64,000 nucleotides of DNA, taken from Phoronis australis (taxonomy: Eukaryota > Phoronida > Phoronidae). A program made the translations under genes and the position numbers. Shown one piece after another: positions 12,501-27,500 of the stretch. The DNA lies in assembly GCA_002633005.1 (NCBI GenBank), contig NMRA01000306.1, positions 210,464 through 274,463 of the forward strand, in the 5' to 3' direction. Every line of letters starts with the position of its first letter. Positions within the stretch are counted from its first letter, which is position 1. Below the pieces are notes generated by a model, which did no database searches, was not told where the DNA came from, and worked only from the letters and a program-made list of their open reading frames with translations.

Positions 12501-15500
12501 TATACAATCAGTCGATAGGTCTAAGTGGCCAAAAGTACTAAAGTTTTAAAGGCACTGCAGAAGAACATATTTGTACAAGGAATTCAGGAGAAGTTAGCTT
12601 GCTTGTATACGTTGTTATGGTTACATGCTTGTCCGTTTAAACTGAGCTGTTTTGGAAACAATGAGACAGCATCAATGTCACAAAGCGATAAACTTTAAAT
12701 AAATACACAAAACGTACCGAGAGTGGCGTAAATGAAGTAATATCCCACGAGACATTATTCCACGTATCGACCGAGACCTAAGTTTCTTTCATTTTTTTCC
12801 GCAGATTTTTTTAAATACTTCACTGTTCACTTGGCGGATCACATCCTATATGTATCTGCTTGCACGTTAGGCCGCAAGTTTTCTCTAGTAAAAGAAAAAA
12901 TTTTAAATGTGACGATTTATTAATTGAAAAGAGATAAAAAAGATAAAAACGATGAACTTGTAACATCTCCTGAAAATAGTTAAATAACAATATATGATAT
13001 TGTAGTTTCCGAGGAATCAGAGTCTGAGTTGCAGACGATAAAATATTTAGCAAATGAAAACTGAGACAGAATTGTCATATCATTAACAGTCCTGTTCCAG
13101 ATGTTAAGATTGAGGCCTGATTGTATGTTGAGAGTTATTTACACTGCTATAATTGTATTACTTTAAACTATTTTCCGAATAATTGGTGATCGAACCGGCT
13201 AACGACGTCGAGTCGACATTGACCTACCTTTCGAACTTTCTATGTCAGAGGTCAGTGTTGAAGTGGTGCGGGAGGTGAATACTGAAAACTTTATTACATG
13301 GCCGTATTTCCCTCGACAGATTCAACGCGTATGTGATAAAATATATTGAACGTGTATCTTTTGATACGTGTTCTAAACGAAAAATGGTCGATTGAAGTTC
13401 TTTTATATTTACATCACAGGGTTATTCATCTGCCGATTATTGGGTGACCACTTTAGGTATTTTGACATCGACAGACGGAAGTGCCTTTGACTGCGTAGCT
13501 AACAGTACAGGATCGTGTATAATAGTAAGTTCTTAGTTATGAGCAAGCCACGTTTTGGCTGTAAAGCGTATCCAATATTCAATGCAACGTATAAACTAAA
13601 TTACTATTTCAGAAGCGTGGCCATGGAAATGAGCGCATACAATGTTCGTTCTGGTGCTTTGAAAACAATTACACTAATTCGAAGTTGTGCAAGGTTCTCC
13701 TTACAACAGGGAAAATCTTTTTTCTAACCGGCATTTATTTAGCACGTTTTAATTCCAGGTTTTCCTTATCTTCTGAATAACGTTCTAACACCCTAACATT
13801 TTTTGCACTTAATGGATTGTTCATCTACGTGAGGCAATTTAATGCAGGTGATTAAAACGTTAGTAATCGAGAAATGAACTTACTGAAATCAAAATAAATA
13901 ATATCTCCGTCATTGTAAAACAACTGAGAAACTGAAAACTAGGGTGACCATGCATGTTAACATGCACGATCCAGTTGACAAAACCATAAATCACGTTACC
14001 GATTTCAAGTGAATGTACATTAATTGACCCGTTTTCCAGTTTCCAGGAAACGCAGACCGTAGTACGGCTGTTGAGCAGGTATTCCCAACTCTTGTGTCTG
14101 CTCGCTATATTCGAATACAGCCGCATGATTATAAAAACAAGAAATGCTTAAGGATGGAAGTATACGGCTACATTCGAGGTGAGTCCGCTTTCAAGACTTG
14201 TTGTTTTCTAGCTGCATTTGATCCCGTTTAATTCTGGACATTAATGCAATGTCTATTGGACGTCTTACAATTCAGGTGTTACACCATCAACCAATGAAAT
14301 GCTGAATCTGTGCATTTTATGCAAATTAACATCTCAACGCATTGTATGCAGACTATATCTTACGTACGTTCAGATATGACTGAGTTGATGAGTTTACCAC
14401 AATGTGCCTTTGTTCATTTCTTGGTTACGTGACCCCATTCTTAACCCTATACTTAGTACTACGAGTTACGAGTCAGAACAGATTCCTATACGTCTGTCTC
14501 AGTATGGGGCCTAGTCTAGATCGCAATATAAATATGACAGTTGTGATCATGTCTGATGTGTTGGTAAACGATGACGAATATGAAGATGATAGTAGTCGCA
14601 CTGGTGGATATTTTGGTTACGTAATGATATGATTATTGCAATGGTATTGATGATAATAGTATGGGTAATGACAACCGTTTTTTTAAAGATGATAATAATA
14701 AAGACGATGATATCGCTAGTGACGCTTGTTATTTCACTTATGCGATGATAATGCCGGGCGATGGTGTTCATGATGGTGTTATTATGATCATGGTGGCCAG
14801 GTTCCGGTTATTGACAAAATTAGGCGAGGGTGTGAATAAAAGCATAAAACGCTGCCATCACCTGTCTGTTAGGAGATACCCTGCCGTATGTTAAATCTGT
14901 CTTCAACGATGTTAAGCTGATAATGTTGAATTCTTTGGCGAAGAATACGGCGTCACATCGGATCTTGAATTGTTGACAAAGAAGCTGGAAACTCAGGTTA
15001 CATGAAATGGGTACACGTACCATTTTCGAATTCGAAATTTTAGGGTTGGTCAGGCCCCCAAATTCTGAAGTGTTTTCTTGAGTCGATGATTGTTTCGATG
15101 TTCTGGTTGGTAACTCTTATTCCTCCCTGCTCTCGCCATATGGCGTTACAGACTGTTTTCACACAGGGGCTGCTGCTGTCTGGAGGCGTTATCTAAACAA
15201 CGTATCTCAAAGGCGGATACCGCAGCAATTTATTGGTTCAAGTTTAAATCTCGGGCATTCCCTCGCTGGTTCCTTACGTGCCTAGCCAGCACGCGTGCTG
15301 GCCTACCTAGCGGCACGCTGGGAACCAGCGACGGGTATTCCCAGTTTTCTGTCTAATGAGGATTGAGATACCAGACTCTGTATTAACTTAATGTTTTTGA
15401 ACTTATCGCCTAATGGCTGTTATGTCTGGACTTTAAAATAATTTCCTCTCAAGCTAATTATCAATTCAAGGAAAAACCAGGAAGCGTGTTAATTGTGTAG

Positions 15501-18500
15501 TGGTTGTTGTACTAAGTTTTGAAAGGCTATAGAGATATTCTTCCATGAAATATATTGTGTTTGATTTGAAAAAAATATATTGAAGCTAAGTGCTCTGAAC
15601 TAGTTCCTAAATGGTATTACATAACACTGCTGTCACCGCATAATCATCTGGTAGGGTGCTCCTTTTTATTTTATTGGAACTGTCCAGATACAATAACAAA
15701 ACGTCCAAATAGTGGGAACAGTCTACTCTGTCACTAGCACTCAGCATACATCGTCACTTGAAATTACTGCCTTCTTATTACACGGGTATTGTCTCTACTG
15801 CTCTCTCACAATTCTTAAGTTTTTATTATGGAGAATAGTGTGGATACTGATGGCACTGAGTGGTCAGATTTAGATTATCGTGAGGATGTTTCTCAAGGAA
15901 AACTTTACTTACATGTTTTCTGGAAATTTAAACGTACTATTCAAATGTCTTTGTTTCTGGAAAACAAAAAGTAAAACATCTTGTTCAACCCTTTATTAAA
16001 GTTGGACAAATTTTATATCAACATGAAGCTCATTTACTCAGGACGTATTGCTGAAAATTTGGTATATGTTTACTAATTATCAAGTAATGAGGTTTTAATT
16101 GTAAGCATTGTTTCTGACCTAGTTCTGAGTGAAATACCCTCCGATTTTAAGAGGGTAGACATTCCATACTATGTGGCGCTCAGGAGTTTACAGCAACAGA
16201 TGTGATGAGACCGATGTTTTGAGCCTTAACAGGATGGCAAAGCTGCGGTGTTGCAGTGACAATTGTTTCGCGTACATTGTCTTCAAGGCTGATAACATCC
16301 GTTCTTCAATGGTAACACAGAATGAACTTTCGTTATTCAGAACATTCAACCTTGATTTACGGAGGCTGGAGTCAATGGACGCAGTGGTCTTCGTGCACGT
16401 GCTCAGAGGCGGTAGTCAGACGGAGAACACGAGACTGTGTAGAGCCAGCTCCAAAGCCAGGGAAATTCTGTTTGGGAGAATCAGTTCAGACGCAGAACTG
16501 TTCAGGTATAGACATGTGGTTTATTTTTTCAACCATAAAAAATGAATGACTGTGTAGACCCGTAGAGGCTCACTGTGCTAAAAAACTTCCATTATTAGTA
16601 CTGCCCAACTTAGAATTAGATCTTCATTTGAAGTATAATGAATAAGGTTGACAGATATGTTATAAAAGGACTAGGTGAAGACTAGTTTCTTTTTGCACAC
16701 GAATGAATTTTTTTTTGAAGAAATAATAAGGTAAATTATAAATGACAGAGATTGGAATTTATCATGCTTCCAGGGAAATATAGAATATACAATAGATTTT
16801 GTTGATTCCATTATTTTCATCATATAGCGACCTGTAAGCTCACTAAGAACGTAAATCTGGATTCCTTCACCTGTCACTTTGAATCATTTATCTCCCCATC
16901 TCTCTATCACTCCATCTCCCCATGTACCCATGTCTCCATCTTCCCGGCTATATCCCCAGCTGTCCTGTCCGTCTAATCACTGACCAACCCACCTCTCTAT
17001 CTATCTATCCTTCTGTCTTTCCATCTCTCCATTTCTCCGTCTTCTCATTTACCTACCTCTCCATCTATCTATCCTTCTGTCTTTCCGTCTCTCCATTTCT
17101 CCGTCTTCTCATTTACCTACATCTCCATCTATCTATCCTTCTGTCTTTCCATCTCTCCATTTCTCCGTCTTCTCATTTACCCACCTCTCCGTCTTACCAT
17201 CTACTCGTCTCTCCAGTCCCTCTCCTGTGCTCACCTACCCAAATCTCCATCTATCTATCCTTTTACCCTTTTCTCTATCTGTCCGTCTCTCTATGTATGT
17301 CGTTACGACCACCGTCGTCTCCTATATTCAGGAAGTGAAAGACTAAGAGCTTTATTGATTATTCTCAACATGTATTTATGTCGGAATACCTGGCATACGT
17401 TACTTTCTTATTATTTACAGACACTGAATATCAATATTGCTATGACATGCAAGACATAGAAATCTACGCAGACACACGTGAGTTTCCAAATACAATATAG
17501 TTGCCGGGACAGGCACTTAACTTCCGTGGACAGGCACCCCTCTTTTAAAATTTACTGTGGTTGTAAATGAACAATTAAAACGTTTACCAAAGTTTAGCTG
17601 TTTCATGCGTTCAAGAAACATCCCGAAAAAGGTTTTACAAAACAACATGACCTACATGTATTAGAATTGTTTTTTAGCCTCTTTCTTTCTATCTTGTTTT
17701 ACTGAGGCATTTAAGTGGACGCGTGTTTAACACCTACTTATTCTATTCGGTCTTAGGGAACGTTGATATATTGCAGATTGACATTTTACAGTTTTTCCAT
17801 CATTGATGTCGTTTTGAAAGTCGCACAACATCACCGTTCAATCACCAATAAATCGCATAGTTTGTGTTTTGCAGAACTGTGTAACCTGTCAATTGGTTCC
17901 CAGCTTCACATCATGTCTCTCAGAGGTCGATACATCGAAGGTCATGAACTGAAAGTTTACGACAACATCACAAGTGCAACTGAATGTGCACGTGCGTGTA
18001 TGGTATATCCTGGATGCAAATCTGCTGATTACTTAAATTCATCATCCAACTGCGTGTTCAAGAACTCAACATGGGACGATGACAGTTTTTTATTTGATAA
18101 CGGTTCGAATACCGTTCACTTGGAAATCGGCTGCACGACAGGTAACGAAACATCTCAAAAAGCATCGATTCTTATTTCATTGATTTGTGGGCATCAACCG
18201 GGCGTGCGTTCAGTAGACGCTAGGACCTATGCTAGGACCTAGCTAAAACCTAATCAAAGTCACGTGTTCTCTTTAAAATACACGGCAATATCTCACGTAA
18301 TCTCGCGAAGTCTTGCTTTTTAGCGAGGTCCTAGCGTTACTGAACGGGAGGCAGGATTACATGTTACATCTCAATGGCTTGAGCATAGAAGTGTTCACGT
18401 AAAACTGCTCACCATCTGTTTTTCAATGATGGCTGTTTTGAAAGTAATATCTGGCTAAATCTTGCATTACACAAACGTGATCTCAGACAGGGTATAGGCT

Positions 18501-21500
18501 ACACGCAATGTTATGCATTCCAATACTGAATGTACATGTCACTGTATCATTGTCGCCTTTGCATTAAATTGCCTGCACGTCTTACACGTGACCTGTTACA
18601 GGAAAGTGCCCCCCTGGTTGGCTGAGCGTTGACGAGTCCAGTTGCTATTCAGTTTCGACTTACAAGTTAAATATGGCAGACGCGTCGACGTATTGTGATC
18701 GGCGAAACAGTCACCTCATATATATAAATGACAACGTCGAAAAGACCACACTGAAGACCTGGACCTCTGCGTAAGCATCAAAACCTTTTTCACTTCAACA
18801 AGAAGTTTTAAAAAGCGCCACGATTTTAGTAGCATTGCATATAACCCATTTATTGTATGCGTTTGCATGGACCATGAAAGTGAAATCCACTGTAAACATT
18901 GTTCGCAACTCAAACACTACCCAAATGATAGGTATTTATCACGTCTTCATTTTAAGGACTTACCAGGAGTTTGGCGTGGCGTTTGGAGATTTTTGGCTGC
19001 TAACGGGATCTACGTCTGATACCTACGATTGGAAATTTGCTGCCGAAGATGTTTTTAACTACACGATTTACACTTCGAAATGCTTCAAGCTGAACTGCGA
19101 AGGCAGTGAATGTGACTTCACCAGTGAGAGATGTGACAATATGCTTCATGCAGTATGTGAAATGATGTCAAAAGGTACAGTTTATTTTTGTGTCCTCATC
19201 AGTGCCTAATGCTAGGTCTTTCGTTTTGCTTGATAGTGAAGTAATTTTGGTAACTGCAAATAGTTGACTCGTGACTTGGTCAATTTGCTTTCTCAGTTAC
19301 GTGAGGCAAACGGGAAGACAATGAAACGAATGATCATTGATTTCGCTTCCTTGTCAGACTGATCGATGCTGTCAATGCTCCTAAAGTAACAATGAATCTA
19401 AAATTATTATCTAGGAAGCCGTATACCTGAAATAGAACCAAGTTGCAAATTTGAAGATCTTGTATACAGAAACATTTGTTCGAAATAGCCCACCCGCTCT
19501 CTGTTTCATCAAATTGTATTTACTGAGTACCACCTTATAAGCCGTGCACTTCTCTTAACCTTTACTTTGAACAGTTGACGGTTACGGCGAGGCATTAAAG
19601 TTACAAGACCTACCAAACAGCGCCTTCTCTGCAACACGTATTTTCAATGGTCATTACCCAGCGCATCACTTGAAGTTTAATAGCGGATCATCCTGGCTTC
19701 CCCCGGACGCTGTTGACCCGGATGATTATATTCAAGTCGATCTAGGCGCACAGTTCATTGTCACAAGGACAAGAAGCTGGGTAAATTGTCACTGATGATT
19801 GTTTTATAAAAATGCATGAAATAACAGCATAGAAAGTTACCAGATTTGTGTCATTACTGAATCACTTGGATTCCTGTTTGTTTCGTTTTCGAATTCCTTT
19901 GTGCTTTTTGTTTAATAGCCACACGAGAAACAGCTTTTCAGCTCATTACCGGATTTTTTGAGCCGTGGTCAATGTCATGGTTAGGTTAACGGATGTGCAT
20001 GTGCTAAGTTACCCAGGTGGCATTTGACGTGCATACACTGCACCAGTCATTCGTTGCGAGAAAAAGGAGCATATATTGAACGCCTCACACAGGCTCTCAG
20101 GCTGCTGTAAAACCTGTATTTTCCGAACAAAAGAAACTAAAAATTTCATATCAAATTCAGTTAAGTTTGCAACTATTTGGAGTTGTATTGAATAACCATT
20201 ATATATTCTACAAAAGAAACTATCAGACTAAAATCTGTTCTACGAAGTATAAACAGTATCTTTTAATGTGAGAGTTCTGACATATTCCTTCTGAAATAAA
20301 GAGAATCAAGTCATACTGCTCTCAAAATCTCTCTGTCAAGAGACGATTAGGCTCTTAAAGTTATTAGAATTGGGAGATCACATGCTGAGCAGCCGAAATC
20401 TGGAAAGGTTATCTGCGTATATTAGTGTGTGATGAGACGTATATTACGGGTGACCAATATGTTACCATTTAGTGAAATTGATACTTTTTCAGATAAATTG
20501 GACAATTTTTCTCCAGATTCATGAAAGGAGAGGACCCAGTTTGTACTGATTTTATTTCTGTACGACTATTAAAAACAAATCATGCTCAGCCTAGAACTAG
20601 TTATATGCTATACTGAAAGAAATCCTTTTAGCCTTCTAGGCATTATTCAAAACGTGGCTTCTGGGAATCCCAAGGACACTTACTAATCTTCCTATGAGGA
20701 ACTTCTTTCTTGTGGACACTGGATGGACAGGAATAGTAGGACAATACTTTAAGAACTTAAGCCTACTATTCAGTTGTGGCGTCTTTGCCGAAGTTTGCCA
20801 AAATCTTCTGATCGCTATTATTGCAATCTGGAAAGCTTCCAGAGGTAATGATAGATCGCGGATACATGTATCAGAGTATGACAGACCTGTCCGAAGTGTT
20901 GGCGTTTTCTATTTGTTCTGTATAGGAATATAAACCTTTGGCTACCATAATACGGACAGTTTTGAGTTACACATTGTGCATCCTAGTGACCCGCTGACGA
21001 GTAAAGAGTATTTAGCTCTTAAAATAATAATGATATTCATATCCTTGGATCCGTGTGTTCATGTTCCTAAAAGATTTCATTCTGTAATTTTAGTGTGCAT
21101 TTATATGTGTGACCTAAAGGGTTATTATATTGTAGGGTCGTGCCAACGCCAACGAATTCGTCAAATCAATGGAGATCTTTGTTTCTCTTGATGGTGTCAC
21201 TTTTAGATGTATTGAAGATGAGGCTACAGGCCTTTGCGCTGAGGTTTGTTTGATTAGCCTGTTTCCAAGTGTTGAGCTACTGTCGAGTAACTATTTTTAG
21301 AATATCTGGATTGAATGGATACCGATATCGCCCAAAATGAAATTAATAGCCCTAAAAAGTTGCATAAGTAAGGCGTACCAGAACCTAAGGCGACATAAAA
21401 AGTAACGTAACCTAAGCGATCATTCTACTCCATACTTCTTGAGTGCTGTTACAAAATTAACGTACTCAAAATTAAACACACGTTTGGAGTCAACTTTGAA

Positions 21501-24500
21501 GTACAGTTGCTCCATTACAGATCATAAGACATGTCAGAGTTTGTCAGGTGATTACGTCATCCAAAATCATAAGGGTCCCGTCGACTCCGGTGGCATTTAT
21601 TCGTCCCCATGATTCGTATGGCAATATAGAATGCTCCGTCCCCTAAGAACACCTGTCTTCTACTTTACACTTACATGCTTTATGAATATATGGGTTTTTA
21701 GATATGATGCATATAATCACAGATAGTCTGTCATTCCTCAATAGTTTCCGGGAAATAGTCAGTATTTACAAGGTGTTGACCAAGTATTCCGGAGAAGGAC
21801 TCGTGTCATCAGAGTGCGACCTCTCACTTATCAAAGCAGGAAAGCACTTCGACTGGAAGTTTATGTAATCAAAGACGGTGAGTTTTATTTGGCAAAGTTT
21901 CTTGAGTGACATATAAGTAAATGTTGCCATGCTGTTTGCATGATAAACACTCTGGCCTTTGGCCTATATATATCTGTTTTCATGATTAATTAACACATTA
22001 TTGGACAAAGGTCAATCAGAAAGACGGGCAAGGTCATCGTCTTGACGTGTAAGGCACCAACACACACGCTATATTCTAAGTTTGACTGTGATTTCAACAA
22101 GTTGAGGCTACTTAAAATGTACAGTACGTATCTTCCCAAACCTTGCCTCTACATGTAATTTCATAGTGACAACTCCCGCACTTGTGACAGAGTCTGCTAT
22201 GAAAACCTTGATTCTTTTTAACAAATAGTCGTATGTGTTGTACCTTACGCCTTGGTCCGAAATGTGTTCATGTAGAATTGTCAGGGTTCCTGCGTTTAAA
22301 ATAAATGTATACATGCGAACAAACATATATTTGTATTTCAACACCATGATCCCTTGAAACAATCCGAAGACGATGTATCCATTTTCAGCTGCACCCTCAA
22401 GCAGTGCTTTAAGTCTGAGGAATCTACCAGACGAGGCATTCACAGCGACCAGATACTAGAAATTTCTTTAGATAATCCGAACATTCTCACTTATTTTCAG
22501 CCGTACCCTCAAGTAATGCTTTAAGTTTGTCGGATCTACCAGATGAGTCATTCACTGCGACCAGATCCTACCAACACCACGTGATGCCTAAATACGCCAA
22601 GTTTTCCCTCAACAATGCCTGGTGTACTCTTATCGATGACCCAGAAGATTACTTCCAAGTAGATTTGGGTTACGAGTGGATAGTTGAGAAAACTGTGACC
22701 AAGGTAATGCTCAACTGATGTTCATCAGTGTCTTTATATGGTTTTGCCCTAAGTTATTTCCGTCACTAGTCTTTGCAGCATTAGCACCTTTCATAAACGG
22801 TGAACAGGCAACCCAGGCAAAATTTGCCTTAATTGTACAGTGTCCCAAAGTAACTTATTCTGTTTGAAATGGACTGTATTCTAGCTCAGACGTCGATTAG
22901 GTTTCAGTGCCCAACTCGTTAGTCATGGTTGCTGAACTACGGTCAATAGCAGAAATGTAGTTTTAAAATTTGGTTAAAAATTTTGAGAGTTGCCTGCCCT
23001 GCAAAGAGCTGTTTTGATTAACAATTTCAGACAACCTGGTCGCAGCTTATACTTGCTTCTACTGGTATGGAAGCATGATAATACATGTTGGAATCCCGTT
23101 ACCATGGGAATATTTGTAATCCTCAAACCTTGACAAGTAAAAGTAAACGTAAACAGAGCAAATTGTGTCGTGTCAGCAGAATGCCCGGCATTAGTTTTTA
23201 TGTAACATGGGAATAAATGGCAGACTGAATTGCACAAGATGCGTGTCTTATGTTGTAAATCTTCTTGTCAGAATATAGTCCGACAGTATTTTTAGTTGTA
23301 TTGTTTTGTTTTGTTATTCTGTTTGATTGGCATGACCCCTGAGTTAAGAACAGTGATGATGTAATTTGTTTACTACAAAATAGTGTGGAACTTTCTAGAA
23401 GACTCTAGCATGACAGTGATTAATGCAGTCTGGAATATTCTAGAGACTAGTATGTGTTTGTAGAATGGTTGGGTAGATTCAGGAAAGTTCTAAAATGTGC
23501 TTGAATTGATGAAAAGTTCCAAAACGATGCATTAGGCTATAAATACATGAACACGGGTTTGTGTTAATCAGATCAAGTCAGTTCAAGAAAGTTAATCAGG
23601 GGAATTACAGTTGAGTTGCAGTGAAGAGAATCAGCAGTTACAGCGATAGTCAATAGAGAGCCAGCTATAGAGACAGCAGGTTATTGAATCGACCAGTGTA
23701 ACATTTGCTGAGCGTGTCTCAGAAGTTCATCAGAAGTTTATTTATTTATTTATTATTATGATATTTAAAATGAGGGTGGCCTCTTCAGTGATAGCACTGC
23801 TTTCCAAGAGGGCCCTCAACAAGTCAAGGCTTCGCAGCATTGGCTGGGGCATAAACAGGCATTACGTCGGACGTTTTGTTTGAGTAGGCTTGTGAACGTA
23901 CGGTCGGGATTAATAAAGGATTAACTCGGAGTAGCACATCAACAGAAAAAATGTTTTCTTTTAATTTTCTCTATGGGCGAGTCTGTATTCAACCAAGGGC
24001 TAAAAACTGTTTCAATAATTAAAATTAGAACTGAGTAGCAGTGCATATTCCCGAAAATAGAGAACATGAAGGATTTGGTTTTCAACTTTTAAAATTTTGT
24101 AACTAAAGAAAGGTACGTCCACAGCCAAACCAAGGTAATAATAACACGGCCAACTTTAATTTCATGTACATGTAAATGTTAATATGAAATCTCAATTTAA
24201 AACAACTGTTACAGTTTTCTACAGTATCATTTCGTTTTTGTTTTATTCAAAATTTGAGTTTGTTCATCAAAATCAAAACAGTCATAGTTTTGGTAGTACT
24301 CAGGCAAAAGTAGAACGTCTTAAAGAACAATTCCATTTTAAGTGAGCGGTACTAAAGGGCAGTATCGGAATGTCGCAAATTGAATTCAGTCAAATTTGGA
24401 CATACATAACTTCAAAGAGGAATGGAAGGCGACAACTCGGGAAAATGCTTTAAGCGGATCTTGGCGAACCTACTTCTGAGGATGGTAACGTGAGATTTAT

Positions 24501-27500
24501 TCACTTCGAATGTTGCTATAATTTCTACACAAATTGTCAGATCCACTATTTTCGAAACACCGACGAAATATACACTCTTTCTTCCCAATAGTTTTAAACT
24601 CTAAGCGCCCAATAATGTATATGCGCGCATGCGCTCAAAGAAGTTAAACTGGCTGCTGCTTGAAATCGAATAAGGTCGTAGTTTGCCGTGTGGGGAAGAA
24701 AATTGACGAAGTGACAAGAATTTGACGGATGTTTTTAAATTTGAAACTAAAGGAAAAAACCTTTGACATCAATGGAAATTCAAAGTCTTTATGAAGAAAT
24801 CGCTAAAATACCTGGTGAATAGTATGAGCTCTGTTTCAGTGATAACAAAACCACTTTAGAATAATGGAATTTAGTGAGTTTTTCACGGTCTCTGGTACTT
24901 TGATGTTTTACAGGGTTACCAATCCGCCAATCACTGGACCACCAGCATGATGATCTATACATCCGTGGATGGGGAATCTTTTACTTGTGTTTCTGAACAT
25001 ATGAATGAGACCTGCACGGTTGTAAGTGAAAAGTTTTGAGGTATTTGATAAGCATGGTGGACACTAATGATGCTTCAGAAAAAAATGTGTTGACCCATTT
25101 AATATCACGTACAAAGGGGTATAAAGGACTTTATTTCTTAGCGCACTGACCTTTTGTGTACAAGGCGGTTTGCCGCTGAACAGTGACGTACAGGAATGCT
25201 ACGAAAACGGTTCCATATTTTGAAAAAACATTTTCTTAATTTCTACTAAAAGAAGCTTTTCTCGCTAATTTTTTCAGAGTTGTGGCTTCATCGTTTATGA
25301 GCAAACAGTCTGGGATTTCCTTACACTGTTGGCTATCAACGCTGACAATTAGGAGATAAATAACTGTTAAAGCAAATGCGGATTCCCTGTCAATTCTTCT
25401 TAACTTCAGCCCTGCAGTACTTGGAACCATAGAAAACATGTCGCAAGGCCAGAATGATACCATGCTTTTCATAGTTTACCAGTTCTTTCATCTACTGGGA
25501 CTCATCTCATCTCATCTCATCTCATCTCATCTAGGCGTTGTCCATCCACTGCAGGATGTAGCCCTCCGACAATGCCTTCCAACGTGTTCTGTCTCTTGCT
25601 GCTCTCATCCATGTTGTGTCAATCGTTTTCACGATGTCATCTCTCCATCTGGCTTGGGGCCGTCCTCTGAATCTCTTTCCATATCTGGGTTGCCACTCTG
25701 TGCATCTTTTTGTCCATCTGTTGTCCTGAACTCTGGCCACGTGTCCGCCCCACCTCCATTTCAATTTCAGAATTGTCTTGATTATGTCCATGACTCTTGT
25801 TTGTTCACTTATCTCTGTGTGTGGAATCCTGTCTAGTAATTTTATGACAAGCATTTTTCTCTCCATTGCTCTCTGTGTTGTTCTTAGCTTGGCAATTGTC
25901 TGTTTTTTAAGGGACTGCCTCCTTAAAATTAACCAGGAGAGTGGGTTCATTACTGCTCATGTAAAATGTTGATTTTTAGTGCCAAAAAGGTTTAAGCGAT
26001 CATTTAACACCCCTACTCGCATACGTGGGGTCCGCATGGACATGTTCATAATATCGTAATACGTGGCAATGCAATTATTCGAACTTGCGGTAAGTTGACT
26101 TTCAGTATCATACATGTAGTGGCTAAGGAAGGGATCTTGGATGTTATCGGTACGAGTTGTCGTTCAACGGTACATAAATCACTTCTTTTGCGTAATTACA
26201 TACATGTAGGAAGTGCTGCAAGAATCCATCTCAGGTCATGTGTAAACGAGTACATTGTACGAAATTCTCGAAGAACAGTTTTGTTGCTAACGGCGACTTA
26301 GTTTTGTTAAATTCCACTCGAATTGCAGTTTGATGGCAACGTTAATTACCAAACACCGGTTGAGCAAGCATTTCCTACACGACAGCGGTGGCGTTACATC
26401 AGAGTACAGCCAGTAGGATGGGTTAGCAACTTAAAATGTTTGAAACTGGAAGTGTATGTCTATCCATATGGTGAGTTTGTGTGTTACAAACGCTTTTAGA
26501 GACACGCTGCCGTAGACACATGACGGGCATGTAGAATACGTCAAACGTCGGTGCTGTAGGTCTAGCATTCGTTGGAAAATCGTGAACATTTGGAAAACAA
26601 TGCGAAAGTATTGCGTACTTTCGTTTTCTTGAGTGGTGCAAGTGCGTGGTTCTTAAAAATTAACAGTTATGTGGTCATCAGAGTTTGTTACTATGACAAT
26701 CTGCTGGAGTTGCGGCTGGAGTAGCAAATGTTCGGGCATGCTGGAGAAGGTTCTTTAATTAGACATATTTTTCCCACTTTCTGTTTTAGTTTATGCAATT
26801 AGCACTAGCATCTCTACCATTGCTTCAGTACATCACTTCTAGGAAACAATCATGTCGGTCAAGATCTTTTTTCTTAGTTCACGAGTACACCACTTACGGG
26901 CACTGGAGCTCATGGAACGAATGGTCGTCGTGTAGCTGCAGCGAAATTATCACCACACGTCGTAGAGAGCGACAGTGTACAAACCCTGAGCCCTTGGCTG
27001 GGAGATTTTGTCTTGGAATGCCATACGAAATATCAAAGTGTCCAGGTAAGCTGAAATTCATCAGCATCTAAGAAGATATCGTAGAGAGAGATTTGACATT
27101 GATGGCTACTAGTACTGTATCCGTCTTGGGCCTTGACATTTATGGCTACTAGTACTGTATCCGTCTTGGGCCTTGACATTTATGGCTACTAGTACTGTAT
27201 CCGTCTTGGGCCTTGACTTGTGTGAAGAAGCGGTAATTAAATGAAATCGACAATCTTATTTTTTGAGAATTCACGTGTACCTACCTGTACATATATTGTA
27301 TATTATATGCAGGTATTTGCGCTCAATCGAAGTTGCATTTATATCCGGTAAGGCCATGTACATTTGTCTAACCTATTACGTTCCAGATATAGGCGCACCC
27401 CATTTATTTCTTGTTTTCTCAGCTCCTTGGCTTTAGTGAGGAATCTTGCGAATGGTATAGGCTCGCATACTCCTAGAAGTACCGCACGCGCATTTAGTTT

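Noticed and set aside
16922-17338. 138-codon Ser/Leu/Tyr-rich ORF
   Set aside because: It is created by the 64-bp pyrimidine-rich minisatellite.
25531-25950. 139-codon minus-strand ORF as a host gene
   Set aside because: It is the C-terminal end of a LINE polyprotein with an (ATGAG)n tail; annotated as a mobile element fragment.
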